64,000 nt of DNA from Pseudomonas oleovorans subsp. oleovorans (GTDB taxonomy: Bacteria; Pseudomonadota; Gammaproteobacteria; Pseudomonadales; Pseudomonadaceae). Every line of letters starts with the position of its first letter. Position 1 is the stretch's first letter. The stretch lies in contig NZ_NIUB01000018.1 in the NCBI RefSeq assembly GCF_002197815.1, positions 1 through 64,000 of the forward strand, read 5' to 3'. The notes beneath the pieces are model-generated. The model saw nothing but the letters and a program-made list of their open reading frames with translations, was not told the DNA's origin and did no database searches. This document shows positions 56,862 through 64,000 of this stretch, piece by piece. Both the position numbers and the translations under genes were made by a program.

Positions 56862-57381
56862 ATGAAAGATTCCAGCGATACCCATCCGAATCACCTTCCC
56901 GACAGCAGCTACGGCCTGTTTATTGACAACCAGTGGGTTTCGTTCGGACGAATACGGTGAAACCCTCGACATCATCAACCCCGCCAACGGAAAAATTCTC
57001 ACCAACATCCCAAACGCCACGGCTGCCGACGTCGACCGCGCGTTGCAGGCCGCACAGCGCGCCTTCGCGGCCTGGCGTACCACCTCACCCGCAGAACGCG
57101 CCAATGCATTGTTGAAGATCGCCGACCCGCTGGAAGCCGATGCCGATCGGTTCGCCGTTCTGGAAACCCTTGATGTAGGTAAACCCATTCGTGAAAGTCG
57201 CTCCGTCGACATCCCGCTGGCAATTGATCACTTCCGCTACTTCGCCGGCGTAACCCGCAGCCAATCGGATGAGGCGATCATGCTGGATGAGCAAACTCTC
57301 AGCATCGCTCTCAGTGAAGCCTACAGCCAGAAGAAGAACATCGACGTCAGCCTCAACGAAGCACCGCTCGGGCTCTTCTGA
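56862..57381 (+). pseudogene. Aldehyde dehydrogenase gene, frameshifted and internally deleted
   Basis: ATG 56862 (AGGAAG upstream) begins MKDSSDTHPNHLPDSSYGLF and IDNQWVS, then the frame shifts near 56942. The rest reads DEYGETLDIINPANGKILTN through IDHFRYFAGVTRSQSDEAIM and EQTLSIALSE, where it jumps to the protein's C-terminus (AYSQKKNIDVSLNEAPLGLF, stop at 57379-57381). About 330 residues, including the catalytic Cys and Glu, are deleted. This is an ALDH of the ExaC/acetaldehyde type by its N-terminal similarity. Confidence 0.8.
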
Positions 57382-57443
57382 GCTCATTGATCCATGTTTC
57401 TTGACCTATAACATCGAATATTTTAGATATGCAGGTAAACGAA

Positions 57444-58568
57444 ATGACACAATCAGAACTTTTCAAAACCACTCAGCTGGGCCCATACACCCTCAAGAAC
57501 CGAATCGTTTTGCCACCGCTGACCCGTTCGCGTAGCTCCCAGCCTGGCAACATTCCGAACGATCTCATGGCCACCTATTACCGTCAGCGCAGCGGTGCTG
57601 GCTTCATGGTGACCGAGGGCACACAGATCGAACCCCGAGGACAGGGTTATGCCTGGACACCCGGCATTCATAGCCCGGAACAGATACAAGGCTGGCGTAA
57701 GGTCACCGACGCTGTTCACGCCGAAGGGGGGGTGATCTTTGCTCAACTTTGGCATGTAGGCCGCGTGTCGCACACATCGCTGCAACCCGGTGGTGAAGCG
57801 CCCGTCGCGCCATCAGCCATCCGCGCGGACAACGTCAAGGTGTTCATCGAAACTGGCCCCGGCACGGGTACACTGGCCGACCCTTCGACCCCACGAGCCC
57901 TGTCCACCAAGGAGGTAAAGGAACTGGTTGAGCTCTACGCCCAAGCAGCCCGAAATGCTTTGGACGCAGGTTTTGACGGGGTGGAGCTTCACTGCGCGAA
58001 CGGGTACCTGGTAAACCAGTTCATTTCGGCCCATACCAACCAGCGTGATGATGAATATGGCGGTTCGCTGCAAAATCGTCTTCGTTTCCTGCGCGAAATC
58101 ACACTCGCCGTTGCTGGTGTGGTCGGCAAGGAGCGCGTTGGCGTTCGCTTCGCTCCGCTGTTCGCGACCACAGACGAAGACCGCGTTTACCTTGGCCTGG
58201 TCGAAGAAGATCCTCACCAAACCTACATCGAGGCAGTGAAGATCCTCGAGGAAGTGGGCATTGCCTACCTGTCGCTCGCCGAAGCCGATTGGGACAACGC
58301 ACCCGAGCTGCCTGAGACGTTCCGGGAAGCTGTTCGTAAGACTTTCAGCGGCAAGATTATCTATGCCGGCAAGTACACCGCTGAACGAGCAAATCGCGTG
58401 ATAAAAGCTGGCTGGGGCGACCTGATCGCTTTTGGTCGCCCCTTCATTGCGAATCCCGACCTGCCCGCTCGTATCGCCAACAACTGGCCGCTTAACCCAG
58501 TTGATCCAAGCAGCATGTACGGCGGTACCGATAAGGGCTACACCGACTACCCGACTTACAAACCCTAA
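57444..58568 (+). CDS. Old Yellow Enzyme-family NADH:flavin oxidoreductase/alkene reductase
   Basis: 374 residues from ATG 57444 (MTQSELFKTTQLGPYTLKNR); AGG lies 8 bases before, and ATG 57429 is an alternative. FMN-binding TIM barrel: IVLPPLTRSRSSQPGNIPND, VHAEGGVIFAQLWHVGRVSH with the active-site His pattern, DAGFDGVELHCANGYLVNQF and IIYAGKYTAERANRVIKAGW. Reduces activated C=C or nitro groups, like NemA. Closest neighbour on the same strand is the LLM oxidoreductase. Confidence 0.92.
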   Translation: MTQSELFKTTQLGPYTLKNRIVLPPLTRSRSSQPGNIPNDLMATYYRQRSGAGFMVTEGTQIEPRGQGYAWTPGIHSPEQIQGWRKVTDAVHAEGGVIFAQLWHVGRVSHTSLQPGGEAPVAPSAIRADNVKVFIETGPGTGTLADPSTPRALSTKEVKELVELYAQAARNALDAGFDGVELHCANGYLVNQFISAHTNQRDDEYGGSLQNRLRFLREITLAVAGVVGKERVGVRFAPLFATTDEDRVYLGLVEEDPHQTYIEAVKILEEVGIAYLSLAEADWDNAPELPETFREAVRKTFSGKIIYAGKYTAERANRVIKAGWGDLIAFGRPFIANPDLPARIANNWPLNPVDPSSMYGGTDKGYTDYPTYKP

Positions 58569-58634
58569 GCGCTCAGAGCCACACCCCATAACTCAGGGGC
58601 GTGGCTCAGCGTTTGCTGACCGAGGAGGTTAAAC

Positions 58635-59621
58635 ATGTACCAACCGAGCACGATCCCCTACCAAGAGCATAGGGGATTCAAACGGACCTTCAGACAGGGT
58701 CATCTAAGCCTTGGGCTGTTCTTTCCCCTGGAGGCTTTCGAGGGTGACACACCGCGCATGCTGGATCAGGTCGCGCTGGCCAAACGTGCAGAGGCACTAG
58801 GTTTTTCGGCGCTCTGGTTTCGCGACGTCCCGCTCAGGGACCCAAGCTTCGGTGATGTCGGCCAGGTTTTCGATCCTTGGGTGTATCTGGGCTACATCGC
58901 AGCCCATACAACAAAAATCGCACTAGGCACCGCCTCCATCGCCCTTACCTTGCGTAATCCCTTGCACACGGCAAAGGCCGCAGCGAGCATTGATCAGTTG
59001 AGCGGAGGTCGTTTGCTCCTGGGAGTTGCCTCTGGCGATCGTCCTGTGGAGTTTCCCGCATTCAGCGTTGATCCGGAAAAGCGTGGCGAGACCTTTCAAG
59101 AAAACCTCAATGTGATACGCCAAGCCCATCGAACACACTTCAAGCCCATTCGCTGGAGTCACGGCGAGTTACTGGGGGCTGATCTCGTTCCCAAACCTAC
59201 GACTCGGGAAATACCGTTATTCGTAACCGGACATAGCCGCCAGTCGCTCGATTGGATCGCGCGTGAAAGCCATGGATGGATCAACTATCCACGTCCGCCA
59301 AAAATACAGCGACTGATCGTGGAAGATTGGCGACAGGAAACGGCTAAACAATGTGGCGCTATCTACAAGCCGTTCTTGCAATCGCTGTATATCGACCTGG
59401 ACGAACACCCATCCACGCCGCCCTCGCCTATCCATCTAGGATTCCGACTGGGACGTAACCACCTTCTGGCCTTGCTGGATACACTTCAGGAAATCGGTGT
59501 AGATCACGTCATCCTGAACCTCAAGTATGGTAAACGCCCCGCAGCAGAGGTTATCGAGGAGCTTGGCAAGCATATCGTCCCTAAATTCGGCGGCGCGCAG
59601 GTGCCCGATAGTCCAACCTGA
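58635..59621 (+). CDS. Luciferase-like (LLM class) flavin-dependent oxidoreductase
   Basis: 328 residues. LSLGLFFPLEAFEGDTPRML, AKRAEALGFSALWFRDVPL, TKIALGTASIALTLRNPLHT and QLSGGRLLLGVASGDRPVEF are typical of bacterial LLM proteins. GAGGAGG precedes the start. It probably uses reduced FMN; the substrate is unknown. It lies 66 bases downstream of the OYE gene, likely one operon. Confidence 0.9.
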   Translation: MYQPSTIPYQEHRGFKRTFRQGHLSLGLFFPLEAFEGDTPRMLDQVALAKRAEALGFSALWFRDVPLRDPSFGDVGQVFDPWVYLGYIAAHTTKIALGTASIALTLRNPLHTAKAAASIDQLSGGRLLLGVASGDRPVEFPAFSVDPEKRGETFQENLNVIRQAHRTHFKPIRWSHGELLGADLVPKPTTREIPLFVTGHSRQSLDWIARESHGWINYPRPPKIQRLIVEDWRQETAKQCGAIYKPFLQSLYIDLDEHPSTPPSPIHLGFRLGRNHLLALLDTLQEIGVDHVILNLKYGKRPAAEVIEELGKHIVPKFGGAQVPDSPT

Positions 59622-59646
59622 CAGGACAATAGGATTCCAGTCCAAA

Positions 59647-59671
59647 CCAGCCAGTCATTGCGACTGGCTGG
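59647..59671 (+). terminator. Hairpin after the LLM oxidoreductase gene
   Basis: CCAGCCAGTC and GACTGGCTGG pair perfectly with a 5-base loop, 25 bases beyond the stop. It lacks a T-run, so strength is uncertain. Confidence 0.5.
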
Positions 59672-59745
59672 CGCGCAGAGATCATGGCGAAGCCGGACTA
59701 TAAAAATAAAAAACCCAAGTAAGAACAGTAGGTTGCGAAAGAAGT

Positions 59746-59762
59746 TCTATTCCTGTCTCTGT
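59746..59762. repeat. Degenerate copy of the tRNA-Pro 3' end
   Basis: GTTCTATTCCTGTCTCT matches the tRNA T-arm segment at 53319-53335 in 15 of 17 bases, including ten in a row. It could be the distal attachment site of an island that entered at tRNA-Pro. No integrase is present between, so this remains weak. Confidence 0.35.
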
Positions 59763-59802
59763 CGGCGGGTTTTTATTGCCTTCGATTTGTCGGTAGCGCC
59801 TT

Positions 59803-60039
59803 TCAGCTCAGAAAAGCCACCACCTGCTCGGCATCGAATGGCCAGTTCAGCTCGCTTCCACTGTCGCAGCGGCGCAGCACCGGAATGCGCAAACCGTACT
59901 GCTCGACCATCCCTTCGTGCTCGGCGATGTCGATCAACTCGACCAGCAGACCATTCTCGACGAATGGCATGAGCAACGCCTCGGCCACCTCGCAAAGGTG
60001 GCAGCCCAGGGTTCCGAAAAGTTGGCATTCAGGCGTCAT
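59803..60039 (-). CDS. Glutaredoxin-family protein
   Basis: 78 residues from ATG 60039. Starts MTPECQLFGTLGCHLCEVAE with Cys13 and Cys16 as the CxxC pair, and IPVLRRCDSGSELNWPFDAE with the cis-Pro region. This is the DUF836/glutaredoxin-like type, a small thiol-disulfide protein without a known partner. It is convergent with the LLM gene. Confidence 0.87.
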   Translation of the reverse strand: MTPECQLFGTLGCHLCEVAEALLMPFVENGLLVELIDIAEHEGMVEQYGLRIPVLRRCDSGSELNWPFDAEQVVAFLS

Positions 60040-60088
60040 GAGCGCACCTCACTATCAGCAAGGTGCGCAGTTTAGCACCAGCTGTCGA

Positions 60089-61228
60089 TCAGCTCGCGTC
60101 AACGCCCTTGCCCGCTTGGCCAGCGAGCAGCGACTGCAAGCCGTCGAGCAGGCTGCGGTTGAGGCTGTCGGCTTTTTCCAGGCGCGGCAGGTCGAAGCGC
60201 TCATCGAGCGAGAAGCCGCCCTTGAGCAACTCTTTGAGCATGCCGCCGGCATCCTGCGCCAGATCGCCGGCACTGCGCAGCGCATCGAGCAGGCCCTGGG
60301 CATATTCCTGCAGCCCGGCATTGACCGCACTGGCGCCTTGCCCAGCCACGGCGCCATAGGCATCGGTGGCCTGACGCACGCTGGTCTGCGTCAGGCGCAG
60401 CGACATCGAAGCCAGTTGCTCACCGTCCATATCCACCGCCATGGCACGGTCGAAGACACCTGCCAGATCACCGGCGTAGAACTTGTCGGAGAGATCCTGC
60501 ACCTGACTGAAAAGCTTCTCCAACGCCTTGATCTCGTCGTCGTCCAACTCACCCTCGACATCCACCTGCCAGCCACCGATGCGCATGCTGCCAGACTGAC
60601 TACTGCCCACCACAGTGGTGGACTTACCGTCGCTGGAAGCGGCGAAACTGCTCTGCGACCAGTTGGCCGAAGCCTGTGCCACGGAAATGCGCAGGCGATC
60701 ACCATCGCGGGTCGTGACGGACAGGTCGAAGGTCTCCGCCAACGCACTGAAACGCTCGCTGTAACCGGCCACCGCAACCTTGTCCGAGGCGCCCGGGGCA
60801 GCGCTGCCGAAGCGTTTGTCGAGATCGCCGAAGCCATCCTGAATACGCTTGTAGGTATCGTCCATATCGCTAGCCACCTGCCCCTTGAGCACGCCCATGC
60901 CATCGAGAATTTTGCGCGCCTCGGCAAAGCCCTTCTCGACACCATCGCGCGCCTGGGACAGCAGCTTGTCCAATTTGGCCGGATCAGCGCCAGCCGCCGC
61001 CTCGCTCTGCAGACGCTGCTCGATGAAGCCCAGAATCCGCCCCGCCACTTTCTCCGGGGTGTATTCATCACGCGATCCAGACAACGAGCCCGACGGCACA
61101 CCGAGCTTCTCGGCGAGGCGATTGGCCAAGGTGGCCTGGGCATCGACGGCATTGCTGCGCGCCGCCAAAGCCTGGCTGGCTTGCGCAGTGCGGGAAGCGG
61201 CCGAATTCAGTGAGCTCAGAGGATTCAT
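60089..61228 (-). CDS. DUF5610 domain protein
   Basis: 379 residues, alpha-helical, no signal peptide or membrane helix. The N-terminal half (SRDEYTPEKVAGRILGFIEQ, KLDKLLSQARDGVEKGFAEA) matches DUF5610, found in Pseudomonas and Vibrio with unknown role. The C-terminal half (about 150-379) carries LKGGFSLDERFDLPRLEKAD. It is the only gene on the minus strand near the porin. Confidence 0.82.
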   Translation of the reverse strand: MNPLSSLNSAASRTAQASQALAARSNAVDAQATLANRLAEKLGVPSGSLSGSRDEYTPEKVAGRILGFIEQRLQSEAAAGADPAKLDKLLSQARDGVEKGFAEARKILDGMGVLKGQVASDMDDTYKRIQDGFGDLDKRFGSAAPGASDKVAVAGYSERFSALAETFDLSVTTRDGDRLRISVAQASANWSQSSFAASSDGKSTTVVGSSQSGSMRIGGWQVDVEGELDDDEIKALEKLFSQVQDLSDKFYAGDLAGVFDRAMAVDMDGEQLASMSLRLTQTSVRQATDAYGAVAGQGASAVNAGLQEYAQGLLDALRSAGDLAQDAGGMLKELLKGGFSLDERFDLPRLEKADSLNRSLLDGLQSLLAGQAGKGVDAS

Positions 61229-61547
61229 GACGGGGTACCCAAACAGGTTATCTGCCGAACTTAACGGCCGTTGAAAGGCAAGCTTTAACCTTTATCGACC
61301 AACGGTTGTCGACTTTTCTCAGCTCGTTTGCGCTCGAACGAGATTTTCCCGCTCGATGGCCAAACCCAGAAAATCCCTGCTAACCGCGATCTAGAGGCCG
61401 CCCTCACCTACGCTCCAGCCACGCTCAAAGCCCCGCGAGACTAAAGTCTTACAGTCGACTCGCTATCGAGATGCTTTATTTCATCGCGCCGTAACTGGCC
61501 GGTCACATCGTGGCCGACCTGCTTATAACAACGAGGAGACAACAATA
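61229..61547. other. Intergenic region upstream of the OprD-like porin
   Basis: 319 bases between divergent genes. GAGGAG lies before the porin start (61531-61540 area). I see no hairpin, repeat or small gene that stands out. Confidence 0.5.
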
Positions 61548-62801
61548 ATGAGTAAGACTCCCCTCGCCCGCGCCGTGGCCCTCGCCACGCTGGGCGCCAG
61601 CCTGACCCTGCCGAGCCTGGCACAGGCTGACTTCATCGGCGACAGCAAAGCGACGCTGGAACTGCGTAACTTCTATATGAATCGCGACCTGCGCGACCCC
61701 GGCGTCGCCCAGTCCAAACGCGAAGAATGGGCGCAGGGCTTCATCCTCAAGGCCGAGTCCGGCTTCACCGAGGGCACCGTTGGTTTTGGCCTGGACGCCT
61801 ATGCGGGCCTGGGCCTGAAGCTCGACTCATCTGATGAACGCGCCGCCACCGGCCTGCTGCCCAACGCTTTCGGCAACGAGGGGCCGGACGAATATTCCGA
61901 ACTCAGCGGTGCAGTCAAAGCACGCATTTCCAAGACCGTCGGCAAGGTCGGCGGGCTGATGCCCAAGCTGCCCATCGTCTCCTCCGGCGACTCGCGCCTG
62001 CTGCCGCAGGTGTTCACCGGCGGCATGATCACCTCGCAGGAAATCGACGGACTGACGCTCAACGGAGGCCAACTGCGCGAAGTGAACTTCCGCAACTCCA
62101 CCGACCGCCAGGACATCAGCGCAACCAACTACACCTCGGCGGCGAGCCCACGTGACAGCGACCGCTACAACTTCGCGGGCGGCGACTACAAATTCAATGG
62201 CGGCAACACCACCGTTGGCTTGTGGTATGGCGAGCTGGAAGATATCTACGACCAGAAGCTGTACAACCTGATTCACGTGCAGCCAATCGGCGACTGGAAG
62301 CTAGGCGCCAACCTGGCCTATTTCGACTCCCAGAACAATGGCTCCAGAAGAGCCGGCAAGATCGACAACAACCTGACCTCGGTCAACCTTTGGGCAGGCA
62401 TTGGTGCGCACACGTTCCGCCTTGGCTATCAGAAAGTCAGCGGCCACGGCGCATTCCCTTTCCTCAACGAGACCGACCCCTACATCGTCAACTATATCCA
62501 GATTCTCGATTTCACCCGTGAAGACGAGAAATCCTGGCAGGCACGTTATGACGTCAACTTCGCCAGCTACGGCATTCCGGGTCTGACCGCGTTCGTACGC
62601 TACGTGACCGGTGACGGCTTCGACGGCATGGGTGGGGCGAGTGGCAAGGAATGGGAACGCGACGTGGATATCAGCTACGTCATCCAACAAGGCCCACTGA
62701 AGAACCTTGGCGTGCGCTGGCGTAACGCGATGGTGCGCTCCAACGCGAACATTGGCGATCTGGACGAAAACCGCCTGATCGTCAGCACACCATTCCGTTG
62801 A
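61548..62801 (+). CDS. OprD-family outer membrane porin
   Basis: 417 residues with a signal peptide (LARAVALATLGASLTLPSLAQA). The mature start DFIGDSKATLELRNFYMNRD and the segment EWAQGFILKAESGFTEGTVG, GVDAYAGLGLKLD-like block, then LPIVSSGDSRLLPQVFTGGM are OprD signatures. It ends in a beta strand (ENRLIVSTPFR). Substrate-specific uptake channel, possibly for a basic amino acid or aromatic acid; specificity cannot be read. Confidence 0.9.
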   Translation: MSKTPLARAVALATLGASLTLPSLAQADFIGDSKATLELRNFYMNRDLRDPGVAQSKREEWAQGFILKAESGFTEGTVGFGLDAYAGLGLKLDSSDERAATGLLPNAFGNEGPDEYSELSGAVKARISKTVGKVGGLMPKLPIVSSGDSRLLPQVFTGGMITSQEIDGLTLNGGQLREVNFRNSTDRQDISATNYTSAASPRDSDRYNFAGGDYKFNGGNTTVGLWYGELEDIYDQKLYNLIHVQPIGDWKLGANLAYFDSQNNGSRRAGKIDNNLTSVNLWAGIGAHTFRLGYQKVSGHGAFPFLNETDPYIVNYIQILDFTREDEKSWQARYDVNFASYGIPGLTAFVRYVTGDGFDGMGGASGKEWERDVDISYVIQQGPLKNLGVRWRNAMVRSNANIGDLDENRLIVSTPFR

Positions 62802-62823
62802 TGTAAGGCGCGTCCGCGAAACG

Positions 62824-62866
62824 AAAACGCCGTAACACCAGTATCGGGTTGCGGCGTTTTTGGTTT
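62824..62866 (+). terminator. Terminator after the OprD-like porin
   Basis: AAAACGCCGTAAC pairs with GTTGCGGCGTTTT (one G-T pair), 22 bases after the stop, followed by TGGTTTTTAT. Confidence 0.8.
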
Positions 62867-62938
62867 TTATCGAAGCTGGAAAAGCACGGGCTGCCTGACC
62901 CCTTCTCGACCAGGGATACGCTCAAAAGCTGTACACCG

Positions 62939-63005
62939 TCACTCCCGCGAAGGCGGGAGCCCAGATACTGCGGGGTTCTGGTTTCCCGCCTGCGCGGGAA
63001 TGACG
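62939..63005. repeat. Intergenic inverted repeat of the TCCCGCGnAGGCGGGA type
   Basis: GTCACTCCCGCGAAGGCGGG and its partner CCCGCCTGCGCGGGAATGAC are two neighbouring hairpins facing each other over 62939-63005. A repeat type common in gammaproteobacteria. Confidence 0.7.
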
Positions 63006-63051
63006 ACTACTTCATTCCGGGCTGGCCTGACCAACACGGAGGACGCCCTCG

Positions 63052-63324
63052 ATGGACAACTACCAACCCTTGGCCTGTGATCTCTACGACTACCTGGAGA
63101 TCGCCTGCATGCACCGCTATCAACTGGATATCGAACTGGTCGACGGCTCGACCCTACTGGGCCAGGCCCTGACCACCGAAACCACGGCGAGCAAGGAAGA
63201 GTTTCTGCTGGTGCGTACTGCCGAGGGCGAGCAGCGCCTGCGTATGGATCGCCTGCTGGCGATCACCCCGCAGGATGCAGGCGCCAGCTTTGGTCGAGTG
63301 CTGTTGAGCAGCAACCGCTGCTAA
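63052..63324 (+). CDS. rof: Rho-binding antiterminator (Rof/YaeO family)
   Basis: 90 residues. MDNYQPLACDLYDYLEIACM and HRYQLDIELVDGSTLLGQAL are the characteristic Rof/YaeO blocks, followed by the Sm-like end LRMDRLLAITP. Such proteins bind Rho and block its loading on RNA. Stand-alone; AGGACG lies before the ATG. Confidence 0.87.
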   Translation: MDNYQPLACDLYDYLEIACMHRYQLDIELVDGSTLLGQALTTETTASKEEFLLVRTAEGEQRLRMDRLLAITPQDAGASFGRVLLSSNRC

Positions 63325-63369
63325 TCTCAGGGCGGCGCGGCGCACCCTACGGCGTCCTGCGATGCGGTA

Positions 63370-63909
63370 TTACCACATCAGATCATCAGGAATCTGATAA
63401 GCCGCGTAAGGATCATCGGCATCTGGCTCTTCGACATGGGTGTTGAGCAGGACGATGCGCGATGCATCGCGCTCCTGAATCTTCAGCGCAGCCTCGCGCG
63501 GGATGATCTCGTAACCACCGCCATGACGGACGATGGCCAGCCAGCCGTTGGACAGCTTGTTGCGCACCATGGTGTTGACCGGCAGGCGCTTGACCTTCTT
63601 GTCATCGACGAAGTTGTAGTAGTCCTCGCCGTCGAGCTTGGGCAGGCGTGAGCGCTCGATCAGTTGCTTGACCTGCGCCGCACGGGCTTTCTGTTCGGCT
63701 TTTTCCTGCTGCTGACGATTCAGCTCCTGATCACGTGCGGCCTTTTCGGCTTGCGCCTGCAGCGCGGCCTGGCGTGTGCTGTCATCCAGTTCGGCCTGGC
63801 CTTTCTTGGCCAGACGCTGCTGCTTCTGTTGTTGCTTGCCGGCCTGTTTGGCCTGCTTTTCATTGACCAGACCGGCTTTGAGTAGCTGATCGCGCAGGGA
63901 AAGACCCAT
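63370..63909 (-). CDS. DUF2058 domain protein (YaiL-like)
   Basis: 179 residues from ATG 63909 (MGLSLRDQLLKAGLVNEKQA). A long lysine- and glutamine-rich coiled-coil region (about 17-105) precedes a C-terminal block PVNTMVRNKLSNGWLAIVRH and GGYEIIPREAALKIQERD. The family is a nucleoprotein-like protein of unknown function. Bases 63910-64000 beyond its start show no further gene. Confidence 0.85.
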   Translation of the reverse strand: MGLSLRDQLLKAGLVNEKQAKQAGKQQQKQQRLAKKGQAELDDSTRQAALQAQAEKAARDQELNRQQQEKAEQKARAAQVKQLIERSRLPKLDGEDYYNFVDDKKVKRLPVNTMVRNKLSNGWLAIVRHGGGYEIIPREAALKIQERDASRIVLLNTHVEEPDADDPYAAYQIPDDLMW

Positions 63910-64000
63910 GACTAAAGATCCCGAACATGATTCAGTTGCGGCAGCGACACAGATTTGCGCTGCCAATCCAAGGCGCCCAGCATAAGGGCTAAGGCGCAGC

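Overview
The window looks like chromosomal DNA of a Pseudomonas, most like the P. mendocina/oleovorans/alcaligenes branch. This is inferred from high GC, the family make-up (OprD porin, YcgN/YcgL, DUF5610, PtrB, Rof, DUF2058), REP-like palindromes and IS5-derived repeats. No rRNA, plasmid or phage structural genes were seen, and there is one tRNA.

Left part (1-16.1 kb): a truncated IS110-family transposase and a DUF2167 pseudogene with two in-frame stops are followed by a secretion module. It comprises a 2059-residue RTX heme peroxidase, a NarX/NarL-like kinase and regulator facing each other, a frameshifted mini-RTX protein that shares both ends of the peroxidase but lacks its catalytic domain, and a complete type I secretion system (ABC transporter, membrane-fusion protein, TolC-like outer membrane protein). 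The peroxidase and mini-RTX proteins are the likely cargo.

Middle (16-39 kb): housekeeping and stress genes. These include a glutamine amidotransferase, HIT protein, oligopeptidase B, YajD, a SPOUT RNA methyltransferase, a gluzincin-like lipoprotein-free secreted protein, YcgN, a hydroxyacid dehydrogenase, YcgL, RNase D, an SMP-30-like protein, GdhA, a sulfurtransferase, a FadL-type porin, a second convergent two-component pair, an amber-interrupted lipase-chaperone-like gene, a periplasmic glutathione peroxidase and a MarR/MFS pair.

39-49 kb: a tightly overlapping cobalamin operon, cobO-cobB-bluB-cbiB-cobD-cobQ-cobU-cobT-cobC-cobS. It covers corrin adenosylation, amidation and nucleotide-loop assembly plus lower-ligand synthesis. 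It is preceded by a cobalamin riboswitch that contains an inserted copy of a roughly 150-bp inverted-repeat element. Five copies of this element occur in the window, and three of them touch or supply a neighbouring stop codon.

49-53.4 kb: HNH protein, two NlpC/P60 lipoproteins, moeA-moaB and divergent mobA, a YgdR-like lipoprotein and tRNA-Pro(CGG). From there to about 59.8 kb lies an accessory, decayed stretch. It holds an IS5-family MITE next to its internally deleted parent IS, a YgiN-like monooxygenase divergent from a GlxA-type regulator over a perfect inverted repeat, remnants of two aldehyde dehydrogenases, an Old Yellow Enzyme and a luciferase-like oxidoreductase. A degenerate copy of the tRNA-Pro 3' end lies at its far side. 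The window ends with a glutaredoxin-like protein, a DUF5610 protein, an OprD porin, Rof and a DUF2058 protein.
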